Origin: Luteipulveratus mongoliensis
GTDB lineage: Bacteria > Actinomycetota > Actinomycetes > Actinomycetales > Dermatophilaceae
Direction of reading: 5' to 3'
Length of the DNA stretch: 64,000 bases
Assembly: GCF_001190945.1 (NCBI RefSeq)
Contig: NZ_CP011112.1
Location: forward strand, 3,038,001-3,102,000
Shown here: piece after piece, positions 11,473 to 22,824 of the stretch
Position numbering within the stretch: the stretch's first letter is position 1
Layout of the letters: the number at the start of each line of letters is the position of its first letter
Notes under the pieces: model-generated
Database searches by the model: none
Seen by the model: the letters and a program-made list of their open reading frames with translations, nothing else
Told to the model about the DNA's origin: nothing
Position numbers and translations under genes: made by a program

Positions 11473-12291
11473 ATGGCCAAGGACACCGCAAAGCCGGCGC
11501 GTACCCCGCTGATGGCGGGCAACTGGAAGATGAACCTCGATCATCTCCAGGCAGCGCACCTGCTCCAAAAGCTCGACTGGACCCTGCGTGACGGACGGCA
11601 CGACTTCGGTGCCGTCGAGGTGGCGGTGCTGCCGCCGTTCACCGACCTGCGCACCGTGCAGACGCTGATCGACGGCGACAAGCTCAAGATCCGGCTCGGG
11701 GCGCAGGACCTCTCGGTGCACGCCAGCGGCGCCTACACCGGTGAGGTGTCCGGTGCCTTCCTCGCCAAGCTCGGCTGCACCTATGTCGTGGTCGGGCACA
11801 GCGAGCGCCGGCAGTACCACCACGAGACCGACGACGTCGTCAAGCTGAAGGTGCAGGCCGCCTACCAGCACGGGCTCACGCCGATCTTGTGTGTCGGTGA
11901 GCCACTCGAGGTGCGTCAGGCCGGCAACCAGGTCGAGCACACCATCGGCCAGTTGGATGCTGCGCTGGATAGGCTCGAGGCGGAGCAGGCGAGCAGTGTC
12001 GTCGTCGCGTACGAGCCGGTCTGGGCGATCGGCACGGGTGAGGTCGCGACGCCGGACGACGCGCAGGAAGTGTGCGCGGCCATCCGAGCGCGCCTGGCCG
12101 AGCTCTACTCGGCCGGCCTGGCGAAGGGCGTACGCGTCCTCTACGGCGGCAGCGTCAAGGCGGGCAACGTGGCCGCGATCATGGCGCAGACCGACGTGGA
12201 TGGTGCGCTGGTCGGTGGCGCGTCCATCGACCCGGTCGAGTTCTCCTCCATCTGTCGCTATCGAAGCCACCACGGCGCCGACGCGAGCTGA
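11473..12291 (+). CDS. tpiA: Triosephosphate isomerase
   Basis: TIM-barrel enzyme of 272 residues interconverting dihydroxyacetone phosphate and glyceraldehyde 3-phosphate. Catalytic residues are visible: Lys19 in GNWKMN, His109 in VVGHSERR and Glu181 in [10 protein letters not shown], with the phosphate-binding YGGSVKAGN and GALVGGASI. The C-terminus is slightly extended ([11 protein letters not shown]). The start at 11473 follows the pgk stop by 4 nt. Confidence 0.98.
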   Translation: MAKDTAKPARTPLMAGNWKMNLDHLQAAHLLQKLDWTLRDGRHDFGAVEVAVLPPFTDLRTVQTLIDGDKLKIRLGAQDLSVHASGAYTGEVSGAFLAKLGCTYVVVGHSERRQYHHETDDVVKLKVQAAYQHGLTPILCVGEPLEVRQAGNQVEHTIGQLDAALDRLEAEQASSVVVAYEPVWAIGTGEVATPDDAQEVCAAIRARLAELYSAGLAKGVRVLYGGSVKAGNVAAIMAQTDVDGALVGGASIDPVEFSSICRYRSHHGADAS

Positions 12292-12372
12292 ACACCTCCA
12301 GCCCTACCCTCCTGTAACCTGTAGCGGATGGTCATCCGACCGTTCTGACCCGATTCGTAAGGTGATTCCCTA

Positions 12373-12615
12373 GTGGACGCGGTGCGTGTTGCCCTCCAGG
12401 TTGTGCTGATCGTCAGCGGTCTCTTCCTGGTCATGCTGATCCTCATGCACAAGGGCAAGGGCGGTGGCCTCTCCGACATGTTCGGTGGTGGCGTGTCCAG
12501 CAGCCTTGGTGGTTCGTCGATCGCCGAGCGCAACCTCAACCGGATCACGGTGGGTGTCGGAGTGCTCTGGTTCGCCACGATCGTGGGCCTCGGCCTCGTC
12601 GAGCGCTTCGCCTGA
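12373..12615 (+). CDS. secG: Preprotein translocase subunit SecG
   Basis: Small (80 residues) membrane component of the SecYEG channel. Two hydrophobic helices (about 5-24 and 57-75) flank the glycine-rich loop HKGKGGGLSDMFGGGV, typical of SecG. It starts with GTG. It follows tpiA by 81 nt, and secG after tpiA is a conserved order. Confidence 0.93.
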   Translation: MDAVRVALQVVLIVSGLFLVMLILMHKGKGGGLSDMFGGGVSSSLGGSSIAERNLNRITVGVGVLWFATIVGLGLVERFA

Positions 12616-12657
12616 TCCGTATCCCGCAGCAGTTCCTAGAGCGAGGAGAGATCCAAC

Positions 12658-13008
12658 GTGGCCGGTGGTAACGCGATTCGCGGCAGCCGTGTCGGTGCAG
12701 GCCCCATGGGCGAAGCCGAGCGTGGCGAGGCCGCACCGCGCGTCGTCGTCTCGTACTGGTGCTCCAACGGGCACGAGACACGACCTAGTTTTGCCGAGGA
12801 GCCAAGCCTCAGCGTCCCGGAGCAGTGGGACTGCCCCCGCTGTGGTTTCCCGGCCGGCCAGGATCAGGAGAACCCTCCTGCACCTCCGCGCGTCGAGCCC
12901 TACAAGACGCACCTGGCTTATGTGAAGGAGCGTCGCAGCGACGAGGAGGGCGCCGTCATTCTCGACGAGGCCCTGGAGTCACTGCGGTCGCGCGGCCTGA
13001 TCCGCTAG
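12658..13008 (+). CDS. rbpA: RNA polymerase-binding protein RbpA
   Basis: Actinobacteria-specific factor that binds RNA polymerase and the principal sigma factor and stabilises the open complex. The 116-residue protein shows the flexible N-terminal tail, the core domain with YWCSNGHETRPSF and WDCPRCGFPAG (Cys pair), the basic linker and the C-terminal sigma-interaction helix (RRSDEEGAVILDEALESLRSRG). GAGGAGAG precedes the GTG start. A perfect 13-bp hairpin follows the stop. Confidence 0.97.
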   Translation: MAGGNAIRGSRVGAGPMGEAERGEAAPRVVVSYWCSNGHETRPSFAEEPSLSVPEQWDCPRCGFPAGQDQENPPAPPRVEPYKTHLAYVKERRSDEEGAVILDEALESLRSRGLIR

Positions 13009-13019
13009 ACGCAGACATC

Positions 13020-13059
13020 ACGAAGGCGCGGCACCCGGTCTCGGGCGCCGCGCCTTCGT
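13020..13059. terminator. Hairpin terminator between rbpA and pgl
   Basis: A perfect 13-bp stem (ACGAAGGCGCGGC at 13020-13032 paired with 13047-13059) has a 14-nt loop. It lies 12 nt after the rbpA stop and 31 nt beyond the pgl stop on the other strand, so it can serve both convergent units. There is no U tract, as is usual in actinobacteria. Confidence 0.85.
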
Positions 13060-13090
13060 CATGCGGAGTCGGTCTCTGGCGGATCGGCGG

Positions 13091-13849
13091 TCAGGTCAGC
13101 TGGGCAGCTGCCGCGTCATCGAGCCACCACACCGTCGCATCCGTGCCGTGTACGCCGGCTGCCGGAGCCTGGTGCCGGTCGGCACCGCCGAGAGCCCTGG
13201 CCACCGCGTCGGCCTTGTCGGCCCCGGCCACCATGAGCCAGACCTCTCGTGCGGCGTTGAGCGTGGGATAGGTCATGGAGATCCGGTCCGGCGGCGGCTT
13301 GGGGGAGTCGTGGATCGCGACGGCGGCCGTCGCGTCGATGTCGAGGGCCGGATGGCCAGGGAACAGCGACGCCACATGGGCGTCGGGCCCCACACCGAGC
13401 ATGAGCACGTCGAACGCCGGCACGGTCTCGCCGTCACCGGCCGCCGTGGCGAGCTGGTCGGCATAGCGTGCCGCGCCGTCCTCAGTGGTGACACCCTCGT
13501 CGCTGGCCGCCATCGGGTGCACCCGTGCGGGGTCCAGAGGCAGGCGGTCCAGCAGCGCCTGCCTGGCCTGGACCTCGTTGCGTTCACCGTCGCCGAACGG
13601 GACGAATCGTTCGTCACCCCACCAGATCTCGACTGCTGACCAGTCGATCTCGTCGGCACGACCGCTGGCTCCGAGCGCCTCGAGACTCGCGGAACCCATC
13701 GAGCCGCCGGTGAGGACGACATGGGCGACACCTCGGTCGCGCTGCGCGGTCAGGATCCGGTCGACAAGCCGGCCGGCGATCTGAGCGGACAGCGTCGCCT
13801 TGTCCGGGCGCCGGACGATCTCCGGTGCGCCGAACTCATCACCGCTCAT
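13091..13849 (-). CDS. pgl: 6-phosphogluconolactonase
   Basis: Hydrolyses 6-phosphogluconolactone in the oxidative pentose-phosphate branch. The 252-residue protein of the NagB/DevB fold shows LTGGSMGSASLEAL, the signature IWWGDERFVPFGDGERN and LMLGVGPDAHVASLFPGH. It is the last gene of the minus-strand operon tkt-tal-pgi-zwf-opcA-pgl; its ATG overlaps the opcA stop by 4 nt (ATGA). Confidence 0.96.
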   Translation of the reverse strand: MSGDEFGAPEIVRRPDKATLSAQIAGRLVDRILTAQRDRGVAHVVLTGGSMGSASLEALGASGRADEIDWSAVEIWWGDERFVPFGDGERNEVQARQALLDRLPLDPARVHPMAASDEGVTTEDGAARYADQLATAAGDGETVPAFDVLMLGVGPDAHVASLFPGHPALDIDATAAVAIHDSPKPPPDRISMTYPTLNAAREVWLMVAGADKADAVARALGGADRHQAPAAGVHGTDATVWWLDDAAAAQLT

Positions 13850-15045
13850 GACTTCTTCTTGGGCGTGGTCGCCCGGGCGGTGGACTTCTTGGGCGTGGTC
13901 GCCCGGGCGGTGGACTTCTTGGTCGTCGCCCCGGACGTCTTGGCCGCGAGCTTGCGACGCGCGGCCTTCTTGACGGTCGGAGCATCCTTCGTGGCGGACG
14001 GGGCGGCCTCGACCATGGCGTTGCCGGTCAGCTTGCGACCCTCGCGCTGCGCCTTGTCGCCGGCCTTCCGCGCGGCGGCCACCGACGGTGCTTCCCCGTC
14101 AGCGACGGCCTCGGAGGCGGTGACCGATGTCGTACCGACCAGCTTGAGGCCCTTGACCAGCGACTCCTCGTAGACCTCGTCGGCATCGAGCCGTCGCAGC
14201 TCCTCGGCCAGTGCCTGGGCGTTGCTGATCCGGGCAAGGTTGATCCGCCGGACCGGCTGACCGGGCTGGGTGAGGGTGGCGATGCTGCCCTCGGTGCGCA
14301 CCAGGTCGATGGGTCCGCTGGCGCGCTCGAGACGCACACTCGACATGCCGCCTCCCGGGCGGGTCCGAGCGCGACGAACCTTGCAGCGCAACCGAACGGC
14401 CAACCACGCGGCGAGCAGGTCGGTGCTGGGCGAGTCCGACGCACCGGTCACGGTGGCTTCCGTCACCGACTCGTACGGAGCCTGGTCCAGGGCGGCGGTC
14501 AGCAGGCCGCGCCATCGGGTCAGACGCGTCCACGCGAGGTCGGTGTCGCCATCGGCGTAGTTCGACGCCCGACGCTGCAGCGTCTTGCGTGGGCTCGTGC
14601 TCGTCGCCGCGTCGGTGATACGCCGCTGGGCGATCGCGCCGATCGGCGACTTCGCGACGTCGTCCGGGCTGGTCGAGGGCCACCACAGCACAATCGGCGA
14701 GTCCGGCAGCAGAAGCGGCGTGACGACGCTGCGCCCGTGGTTGGTGAGCGCGCCGTAAAGGCGCAGCACCACGATCTCGCTCGCGCCGGCATCACCGCCG
14801 AGCCGGATCTGGGCGTCTAGGCGGTTGGCGCCCCGCTTGTTGCCCAGGACGAGCGCGATGATGCGGCTGGGGTGCTGACGGGTCGCTTCACTGGCTGCGT
14901 CGAGCGCGGCGTCGGCGTCGGCCTCGTCCACCACGATGACGAGGGTGAGGACCCGGCCGAGGGTCATCGCACCAGTCTGGTTGCGGAGCCGGACGAGCTT
15001 CTTGCTGACGTCCTGCGTCGTGGCGCTGGGCAGGTCGACGATCAC
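13846..15045 (-). CDS. opcA: Glucose-6-phosphate dehydrogenase assembly protein OpcA
   Basis: OpcA allosterically activates or assembles G6PDH in cyanobacteria and actinobacteria. The 399-residue product begins MIVDLPSATTQDVSKKLVRLR and has VVLRLYGAL and SPIVLWWPS, typical of the family. It lies directly after zwf, as usual. The last 65 or so residues form a Lys/Ala/Thr-rich tail (KKAARRKLAAKTSGATTKKS) ending in two exact copies of a 10-residue unit encoded by a 30-bp tandem repeat. The tail is not part of the conserved domain. The start is GTG. Confidence 0.94.
   Translation of the reverse strand: MIVDLPSATTQDVSKKLVRLRNQTGAMTLGRVLTLVIVVDEADADAALDAASEATRQHPSRIIALVLGNKRGANRLDAQIRLGGDAGASEIVVLRLYGALTNHGRSVVTPLLLPDSPIVLWWPSTSPDDVAKSPIGAIAQRRITDAATSTSPRKTLQRRASNYADGDTDLAWTRLTRWRGLLTAALDQAPYESVTEATVTGASDSPSTDLLAAWLAVRLRCKVRRARTRPGGGMSSVRLERASGPIDLVRTEGSIATLTQPGQPVRRINLARISNAQALAEELRRLDADEVYEESLVKGLKLVGTTSVTASEAVADGEAPSVAAARKAGDKAQREGRKLTGNAMVEAAPSATKDAPTVKKAARRKLAAKTSGATTKKSTARATTPKKSTARATTPKKKS
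13855..13914. repeat. Two perfect 30-bp tandem repeats at the 3' end of opcA
   Basis: The unit starting CTTCTTGGGCGTGGTCGCC occurs at 13855-13884 and again, identically, at 13885-13914; a further partial unit (CTTCTTGG) begins at 13915. On the coding strand each copy encodes a KKSTARATTP unit. Identity at every base suggests a recent slippage duplication. Confidence 0.95.
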
Positions 15046-15100
15046 CGGGGTCCCCGATCAGTATCGGAGCGAGGAACGAGCGGAGAACTGAGTGGGGTGG

Positions 15101-16645
15101 TCAAGGCATCCTCCAGGTCCGGCCGTCGCGGCGCATCATCTCGTCGGCGTTGTCCGGGCCCCACCCGCCGGAGTCATAGGGGAGTGGTCGACCGTTGCGT
15201 GACCAGAACTTCTCGACCGGGTCGAGGATCTGCCACGACAGCTCGACCTCTTCGTGCCGCGGGAACAGCGGCGGGTCGCCGAGCAGCACATCGAGAATGA
15301 GGCGCTCGTAGGCCTCCGGGCTCGACTCGGTGAAGGCGCTGCCGTAGCCGAAGTCCATCGTCACGTCCCGCACCTCCATCGACCCCGCGCCTGGCACCTT
15401 GGAGCCGAACCGCATCGTGATGCCTTCGTCCGGCTGGACGCGGATCACGATGGCGTTCTGACCGAGTTCTTCGGTCGCGGTGTCGGTGAACGGCAGGTGC
15501 GGCGCGCGTTTGAACACCACCGCGATCTCGGTGACGCGTTTGCCGAGCCGCTTGCCCGTACGCAGGTAGAACGGCACCCCTGCCCACCGGCGAGTGTGCA
15601 CCTCGAGCTTGAGGGCGGCGTACGTCTCGGTGGAGGAGCGCGGGCTGATGCCGTCCTCATCGAGGTAGCCGATGACCTTCTCGCTGCCCTGCCAGCCTGC
15701 GGCGTACTGCCCTCGGGCGCTGGACTTGGCCAGATCCTTCGGCAGTCGTACGGCGGCGAGCACCTTCTCCTTCTCGGTCCGCAGATCTGAGGCCTCGAAG
15801 GAGTTGGGCTGCTCCATGGCGGTCAGCGCCATGAGCTGGAGCAGGTGGTTCTGGATCACGTCGCGCGCGGCGCCGATGCCGTCGTAGTAGCCGGCGCGAC
15901 CGGCGATGCCGATGTCCTCGGCCATCGTGATCTGCACGTGGTCGACGTAGTGGGAGTTCCAGACCGGCTCGAACAGCTGGTTGGCAAAGCGCAGCGCCAA
16001 GATGTTCTGGACGGTCTCCTTGCCGAGGTAGTGATCGATCCGGAAGACCGAGTCGGCAGGAAAGACGCTCTCGACGATCGCGTTGAGCTCGCGGGCGCTC
16101 TTGAGGTCGTGTCCGAACGGCTTCTCGATGACCACCCGGCGCCACTGGCCGGGCCCGGGCTTGGACAGTCCGCTGCGTTCGAGCTGCTCGCACACGACCG
16201 AGAAGAACGCGGGCGGGATGGACAGGTAGAACGCGTGGTTGCCGCCGGTGCCGCGTGACTCGTCGAGCTCCTTGACGGTCTCCGCCAGCAGGTCGAAGGC
16301 GGCCGGGTCGTCGAATGTGCCTGGTACGAAACGGAATCCCTCGGCCAGGTTGCGCCACACCTCCTCGCGGAATGGCGTACGGGCGTGCTCGCGCACCGCC
16401 TCGTAGACGATCTTGCCGAAGTCCTGGTCCTCCCAGTCACGCCGTGCGAACCCGACGAGTGAGAAGCCCGGCGGCAGCAGCCCCCGGTTGGACAGGTCGT
16501 AGATCGCCGGCATGAGCTTCTTGCGCGCGAGGTCTCCGGTGACGCCGAACAGCACCATGCCGCACGGGCCGGCGATGCGGGGCAGTCGCTTGTCCTCGAC
16601 CTGTCGGAGCGGGTTGACCCCGCGAGCGACGCGGGCTGGGCTCAC
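15101..16645 (-). CDS. zwf: Glucose-6-phosphate 1-dehydrogenase
   Basis: First enzyme of the pentose-phosphate pathway, producing NADPH. The 514-residue protein has the NADP motif GVTGDLARKKLMPAIYDL, the active-site signature RIDHYLGKE, and VIEKPFGHDL. The GTG start overlaps the pgi stop (GTGA), so translation is coupled. 55 bp separate it from opcA downstream; that spacer has a small GAGCGAGGAACGAGCGGAG imperfect repeat but no clear promoter. Confidence 0.98.
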   Translation of the reverse strand: MSPARVARGVNPLRQVEDKRLPRIAGPCGMVLFGVTGDLARKKLMPAIYDLSNRGLLPPGFSLVGFARRDWEDQDFGKIVYEAVREHARTPFREEVWRNLAEGFRFVPGTFDDPAAFDLLAETVKELDESRGTGGNHAFYLSIPPAFFSVVCEQLERSGLSKPGPGQWRRVVIEKPFGHDLKSARELNAIVESVFPADSVFRIDHYLGKETVQNILALRFANQLFEPVWNSHYVDHVQITMAEDIGIAGRAGYYDGIGAARDVIQNHLLQLMALTAMEQPNSFEASDLRTEKEKVLAAVRLPKDLAKSSARGQYAAGWQGSEKVIGYLDEDGISPRSSTETYAALKLEVHTRRWAGVPFYLRTGKRLGKRVTEIAVVFKRAPHLPFTDTATEELGQNAIVIRVQPDEGITMRFGSKVPGAGSMEVRDVTMDFGYGSAFTESSPEAYERLILDVLLGDPPLFPRHEEVELSWQILDPVEKFWSRNGRPLPYDSGGWGPDNADEMMRRDGRTWRMP

Positions 16646-18285
16646 GAGGCGGTGTCCTCGCTCTTCAGGTCACCTACGGCCTGCATGACCTGGGTCAGGC
16701 CGTCGTCGTGATCGGTCAGGTGCAGGCGCAGCACGGGACGTCCGTGCTCAGCGATCACCTGGGCGTCGCCACCGGCCTGGGCTGCGATGAAATCACCCAG
16801 GGTGAACTCGCGTCCGGGCACGGCAAGGTCTTCGTGAGCCGTGGTGGTGATCTGCAGGTAGACACCCTCGGGCGCGCCACCCTTGTGGTACTGCCCGGTG
16901 GAGTGCAGGAACCGAGGTCCCCAGCCGAAGGTCACCGGTCGGTTGATCGTCTTGCCCAGCGACACGCGTACGTCGGCCAGGGCGGCATCCGCGATGCGGT
17001 CGAGGTAGGCCATCACCGCGAGGTAGCCGTGCTCGGGCAGCTGTCCGACGAGTGCGGCCAGGGCCTCGTCGACGGTCTTCGCACCGCCGAGCCAGTCTCC
17101 GCCGAGGGCACGCACCTCGACAGCTCCGTCGGTGAACGCCGGGGCGTCGGCCCCGGCCGCGCCACCGTCGAGCAGAGCGCGGGCAGCCTTCTTGGCGCTC
17201 TCGACATCGGGCTGGTCGAATGGGTTGATGCCGAGCAGGCGGCCCGCAACGGCAGTCGCCGCCTCCCAGAGGAGCAGCTGAGCGCCGAGCGACCCGGACA
17301 CACCGACGGCAGCATCGCCCGCGACAGCGTCTTCGGAGTCGTCGGGAAGCAGGCTGACCCAGAGCTCGTCGTCGAGCAGCTCGCCCGCGGGTGACGAGCC
17401 GACCACGACGGGCAGCAGGCCGGTGCCGTCCTTGCCGGTGCTCTCGGCGATGAGCTGCTCGGCCCAGTCACCGAAGCCGACGTTGGCGGTGCCGGCGTCG
17501 ATCAGCAGCACCTTGTTGCGCAGCGGGGACGTGCCGCCCAGGGCGGCGCCGAGGCGCAGCGCCGGGTTGGCGTCGTCATCGGCGGCGAGCACATCGGTGA
17601 CGGCCTCGGCCTGGTCCAGCAGAGCCTCGACATCTACACCCGCGAGTCCGCTCGGCACCAGACCGAAGGCCGTCAGCGCGGAGTAGCGACCACCGACCTG
17701 AGGGTCGGCGTTCACGACGCGGTAGCCGGCCTGGCGGGCCTCCCCGTCCAGGGGACTGCCCGGGTCGGTGACGACGACGATGCGCTCGGTGGGGTCGATG
17801 CCGGCGTCCTTGAACGCCTGCTCGTAGATCCGCCGCTGGCTGTCGGTCTCCACGGTCGAGCCGGACTTGGACGACACGACCACGATCGTCTTGTCGAGCC
17901 GGTCATCGATGGCGGCGCGCACCATGTCGGGCTGGGAGGAGTCCAGCACCGTGAGAGGTACGCCGGCCGTGGCGCAGATGACCTCGGGCGCGAGCGAGGA
18001 GCCGCCCATGCCGCAGAGCACGACGTGGTCCAGACCCCGCGAGGTCATCTCGTCACGGATCGCGGCGATCTCGCCGACGAGCGGCCGGGAGGACCGGGCC
18101 AACGAGACCCAGGAGAGCCGCTTGGCGGACTCCTCCTCGGCGGCCGGGCCCCACAAGGTGTGGTCCTGGTCGAAGAGCCGGCTGGCGAACTTCTGCTCGA
18201 CCAGTGCGCTCAGGTGCGCGTCGATGGCATCGGCAGCGGCGCCCGATGCGGTGACCGCGACCGAGCTGCTGGAGGTGTCGTTCAC
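16642..18285 (-). CDS. pgi: Glucose-6-phosphate isomerase
   Basis: Interconverts glucose 6-phosphate and fructose 6-phosphate. The 547-residue protein has SIS-type sugar-phosphate motifs (GMGGSSLAPEV, VVSSKSGSTVETDSQRR) and the C-terminal FGWGPRFLHSTGQYHKGGAPEG. It resembles the isomerase part of transaldolase/isomerase fusions, which suits its place 2 nt after tal. The GTG at 18285 is preferred: codons upstream lie inside tal and would translate to an Arg-rich sequence unlike any isomerase. GGAGG for this gene lies within the last codons of tal. Confidence 0.95.
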   Translation of the reverse strand: MNDTSSSSVAVTASGAAADAIDAHLSALVEQKFASRLFDQDHTLWGPAAEEESAKRLSWVSLARSSRPLVGEIAAIRDEMTSRGLDHVVLCGMGGSSLAPEVICATAGVPLTVLDSSQPDMVRAAIDDRLDKTIVVVSSKSGSTVETDSQRRIYEQAFKDAGIDPTERIVVVTDPGSPLDGEARQAGYRVVNADPQVGGRYSALTAFGLVPSGLAGVDVEALLDQAEAVTDVLAADDDANPALRLGAALGGTSPLRNKVLLIDAGTANVGFGDWAEQLIAESTGKDGTGLLPVVVGSSPAGELLDDELWVSLLPDDSEDAVAGDAAVGVSGSLGAQLLLWEAATAVAGRLLGINPFDQPDVESAKKAARALLDGGAAGADAPAFTDGAVEVRALGGDWLGGAKTVDEALAALVGQLPEHGYLAVMAYLDRIADAALADVRVSLGKTINRPVTFGWGPRFLHSTGQYHKGGAPEGVYLQITTTAHEDLAVPGREFTLGDFIAAQAGGDAQVIAEHGRPVLRLHLTDHDDGLTQVMQAVGDLKSEDTAS

Positions 18286-18287
18286 GC

Positions 18288-19433
18288 TCAGGCCTCCTGC
18301 GTGGCGTAGTCGGCGCTGTCCCCGGCCTTGGTGAGCTCTCCCTGCACGCTGGCCAGCAGCTCGGCCCAGGACTTGTCGAACTTGTCGACACCCTCGGTCT
18401 CCAGAACGCCGACCACATCGGCGTAGCTGACGCCGAGCGCCTCGAGGTCGTCGAGCACCTTCTTGGCGTCGGCGTAGTTGCCCGTGACCTGGTCGCCCTT
18501 GATCTCGCCGTGGTCGGCGACGGCCGCGAGAGTCTTGGGCGGCATCGTGTTGACGGTGTCGGACACGGCCAGGTCGACGACGTACATCGTGTCGGAGTAC
18601 GCCGGGTCCTTGACTCCCGTCGAGGCCCACAGCGGCCGCTGGACGTGCGCACCGTCGTCAGCGAGCGTCTGCCAGCGTGACGTGCCGAAGACCTCTTCGA
18701 AGGCCTGGTACGCGAGGCGGGCGTTGGCGACACCGGCCCGGCCCTTCAACGCCTTGGCCTCGTCAGAACCGATGGCGTCGAGACGCTTGTCGATCTCGGA
18801 GTCGACGCGCGAGACGAAGAACGAGGCGACCGAGCGGATCGTCGAGAGGTCCTTGCCGTTCTGCCGGGCCTGCTCCAGGCCCGTGAGGAAGGCGTTCATG
18901 ACACCGCGGTAGCGGTCAAGGCTGAAGATCAGCGTGACGTTGACGCTGATGCCCTCGGCGAGCGTCTGCGAGATGGCGGGCAGGCCCTCGACGGTGGCCG
19001 GGATCTTGATCATCACGTTGGGGCGGTCGACGGAGGCCCAGAGCTTCTTGGCCATCTCGACGGTGGCCTCGGTGTCCTTGGCCAGGCGCGGGTCGACCTC
19101 GATGCTGACCCGGCCGTCCTGGCCCTCGGTCGCGTCGTAGACCGGTCGCATGACGTCGCAGGCGTTGCGGACGTCGTCGGTCGTGATCGCGAAGACGGCG
19201 TCGTCGACATTGGCGCCACCGTCGGCGAGCTCCTTGACCTGGCCGTTGTAAGCGGTCCCGTCCTTGAGGGCGGTCGCGAAGATCGTCGGGTTGGTCGTGA
19301 CACCGACGACGTCCTGCTCGTCGATGAGCTTCTGGAGCTCACCCGAGCTGATCATCGGGCGGTTGAGGTCATCCAGCCAGATCGAGACGCCGGTGTCCGA
19401 GAGCGCCTTGAGGCGGGGGTTGGTAGTAGCCAT
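18288..19433 (-). CDS. tal: Transaldolase
   Basis: Moves dihydroxyacetone units between sugar phosphates in the non-oxidative branch. The 381-residue length is normal for the actinobacterial type. Motifs: [20 protein letters not shown], and the Schiff-base lysine in [14 protein letters not shown]. The ATG at 19433 lies 1 nt after the tkt stop. Earlier in-frame codons lie in tkt and give no transaldolase-like sequence. Confidence 0.97.
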   Translation of the reverse strand: MATTNPRLKALSDTGVSIWLDDLNRPMISSGELQKLIDEQDVVGVTTNPTIFATALKDGTAYNGQVKELADGGANVDDAVFAITTDDVRNACDVMRPVYDATEGQDGRVSIEVDPRLAKDTEATVEMAKKLWASVDRPNVMIKIPATVEGLPAISQTLAEGISVNVTLIFSLDRYRGVMNAFLTGLEQARQNGKDLSTIRSVASFFVSRVDSEIDKRLDAIGSDEAKALKGRAGVANARLAYQAFEEVFGTSRWQTLADDGAHVQRPLWASTGVKDPAYSDTMYVVDLAVSDTVNTMPPKTLAAVADHGEIKGDQVTGNYADAKKVLDDLEALGVSYADVVGVLETEGVDKFDKSWAELLASVQGELTKAGDSADYATQEA

Positions 19434-19434
19434 G

Positions 19435-21594
<2,160 letters not shown>

Positions 21595-21637
21595 GGATGC
21601 TGGCTCCTCTGCACTGGGGCAACGACGTTCGGGTTTG

Positions 21638-21643
21638 AGCCTA
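21638..21643 (-). promoter_or_regulatory. Possible -10 box of the tkt operon
   Basis: TAGGCT on the minus strand would place the transcript start near 21631, leaving a leader of about 37 nt that contains the GAGGAG site. Sequence match only. Confidence 0.35.
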
Positions 21644-21684
21644 GACCCGACGGTGGGTCGCGAGAACGCCCCGGGCCGCGTGGC

Positions 21685-21690
21685 TAGACT
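21685..21690 (+). promoter_or_regulatory. Possible -10 box of ctaB
   Basis: TAGACT in the 175-bp divergent region would give a leader of about 70 nt before the GTG at 21770. No good -35 was seen. Confidence 0.3.
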
Positions 21691-21769
21691 GTGCTTCAAC
21701 GACAGCGTGTCGTAGCCACTTCAGCGGCGACCCGCCTGCGCTCCCAGCCCCCAGCTTCCGAAGGACACC

Positions 21770-22741
21770 GTGACCGCCATCGAGCCGCGCTCCGCTGCCG
21801 ACCGCGGGACCTCGCGTACGCCGACTGGCGGGCTCACGCCGACGCGGTCACGACGCGACGTCGTCGCCGACTACGTCTCGCTGACCAAGCCGCGCATCAT
21901 CGAGCTCCTGCTGGTCACGACGTTCCCGGTGATGTTCCTGGCCGAGCAGGGTGTGCCGGGTCTTTGGCTCATCGTCGCCACGCTTGTGGGTGGCTCGTTG
22001 TCAGCCGGCTCGGCCAACACGCTGAACTGCTACCTCGACCGCGACATCGACGCCAAGATGCACCGCACCGAGGGCCGGCCGCTGGCGACCGGCGTCATCG
22101 CGCCGCGCAACGCGCTGATCTTCGGCGTCGTGCTCGGCATCATCTCGGTGCTCTGGCTCGGGCTGCTCGTGAACTGGCTGTCGGCAGCGCTCTCGCTTGC
22201 GGCCAACGTGCTCTACGTCGGCTTCTACACACTGCTGCTGAAGCGCCGGACGTCCCAGAACATCGTGTGGGGCGGCGTCGCCGGCTGCATGCCGGTCCTG
22301 ATCGGCTGGTCGGCAGTCACCAACTCCCTCTCGTGGGAAGCCCTGGTGCTCTTCCTGGTCGTGTTCTTCTGGACGCCGCCGCACTACTGGCCGCTGTCCA
22401 TGCGGTTCCGTGACGACTACGCCGCAGCAGGCGTGCCCATGCTCCCGGTCATCGCCAAGGACGTCGCGGTCGCGCGACAGGTCGTTCTCTACAGCTGGGC
22501 GACCGTGCTGACCTCGATCGCTCTGGTGCCGGTCGGCGACATGGGCTGGATCTATCTGCTGACGGCAGTGGCCAGCGGCACGATCTTCCTGCTCGAGGCA
22601 CACAAGCTGTTGCTGCGCGCGCGCTCGGACGCCCCGTCCTCGAGCCTGCGGCCGATGCGGCTGTTCCACTACTCGATCAGCTACCTGACGCTGCTGTTCA
22701 TCGGCGTCGCCATCGACCCCCTGCTCCACTTCGCGCTCTGA
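21770..22741 (+). CDS. ctaB: Protohaem IX farnesyltransferase (haem O synthase)
   Basis: Integral membrane prenyltransferase of 323 residues that adds a farnesyl group to haem B, the first step to haem A for cytochrome oxidase. The prenyl-diphosphate motif [20 protein letters not shown] is present, and the rest is a series of hydrophobic helices. A soluble N-terminal extension of about 30 residues precedes [15 protein letters not shown]. It diverges from tkt, and ctaA lies close by on the other strand, so both haem A steps are encoded here. Confidence 0.96.
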   Translation: MTAIEPRSAADRGTSRTPTGGLTPTRSRRDVVADYVSLTKPRIIELLLVTTFPVMFLAEQGVPGLWLIVATLVGGSLSAGSANTLNCYLDRDIDAKMHRTEGRPLATGVIAPRNALIFGVVLGIISVLWLGLLVNWLSAALSLAANVLYVGFYTLLLKRRTSQNIVWGGVAGCMPVLIGWSAVTNSLSWEALVLFLVVFFWTPPHYWPLSMRFRDDYAAAGVPMLPVIAKDVAVARQVVLYSWATVLTSIALVPVGDMGWIYLLTAVASGTIFLLEAHKLLLRARSDAPSSSLRPMRLFHYSISYLTLLFIGVAIDPLLHFAL

Positions 22742-22748
22742 GCTCTTG

Positions 22749-22809
22749 ATCGCGGCTCCTCCTCCGGCCGCGCTCGCAGGCTCCCGCGGGCCGGCATCGT
22801 CGCCGCGAT
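22749..22809 (-). repeat. Dispersed 61-bp palindromic element, copy 1
   Basis: On the minus strand the element reads: 7-nt outer arm ATCGCGG, CGACGATG, inner arm CCGGCCCGCG, loop GGAGCCTGCGAG, inner arm CGCGGCCGG, AGGAGGAG, outer arm CCGCGAT. The outer stem is 7/7 paired, the inner 9/9 with one bulged C. It fills most of the 83-bp space between the convergent ctaB and phosphotransferase genes and has the orientation of the latter, 15 nt beyond its stop. Sister copies are at 27411-27471 and 59175-59235. Confidence 0.85.
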
Positions 22810-22824
22810 AGACGTCCGATCAGG

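Noticed and set aside
13855-13914. Tandem 30-bp repeats as a CRISPR array
   Set aside because: There are no spacers; the units are contiguous and in frame within opcA.
15046-15100. GAGCGAGGAACGAGCGGAG between zwf and opcA as a regulatory repeat
   Set aside because: Short and imperfect; no second copy was found in the window and no stable stem forms.
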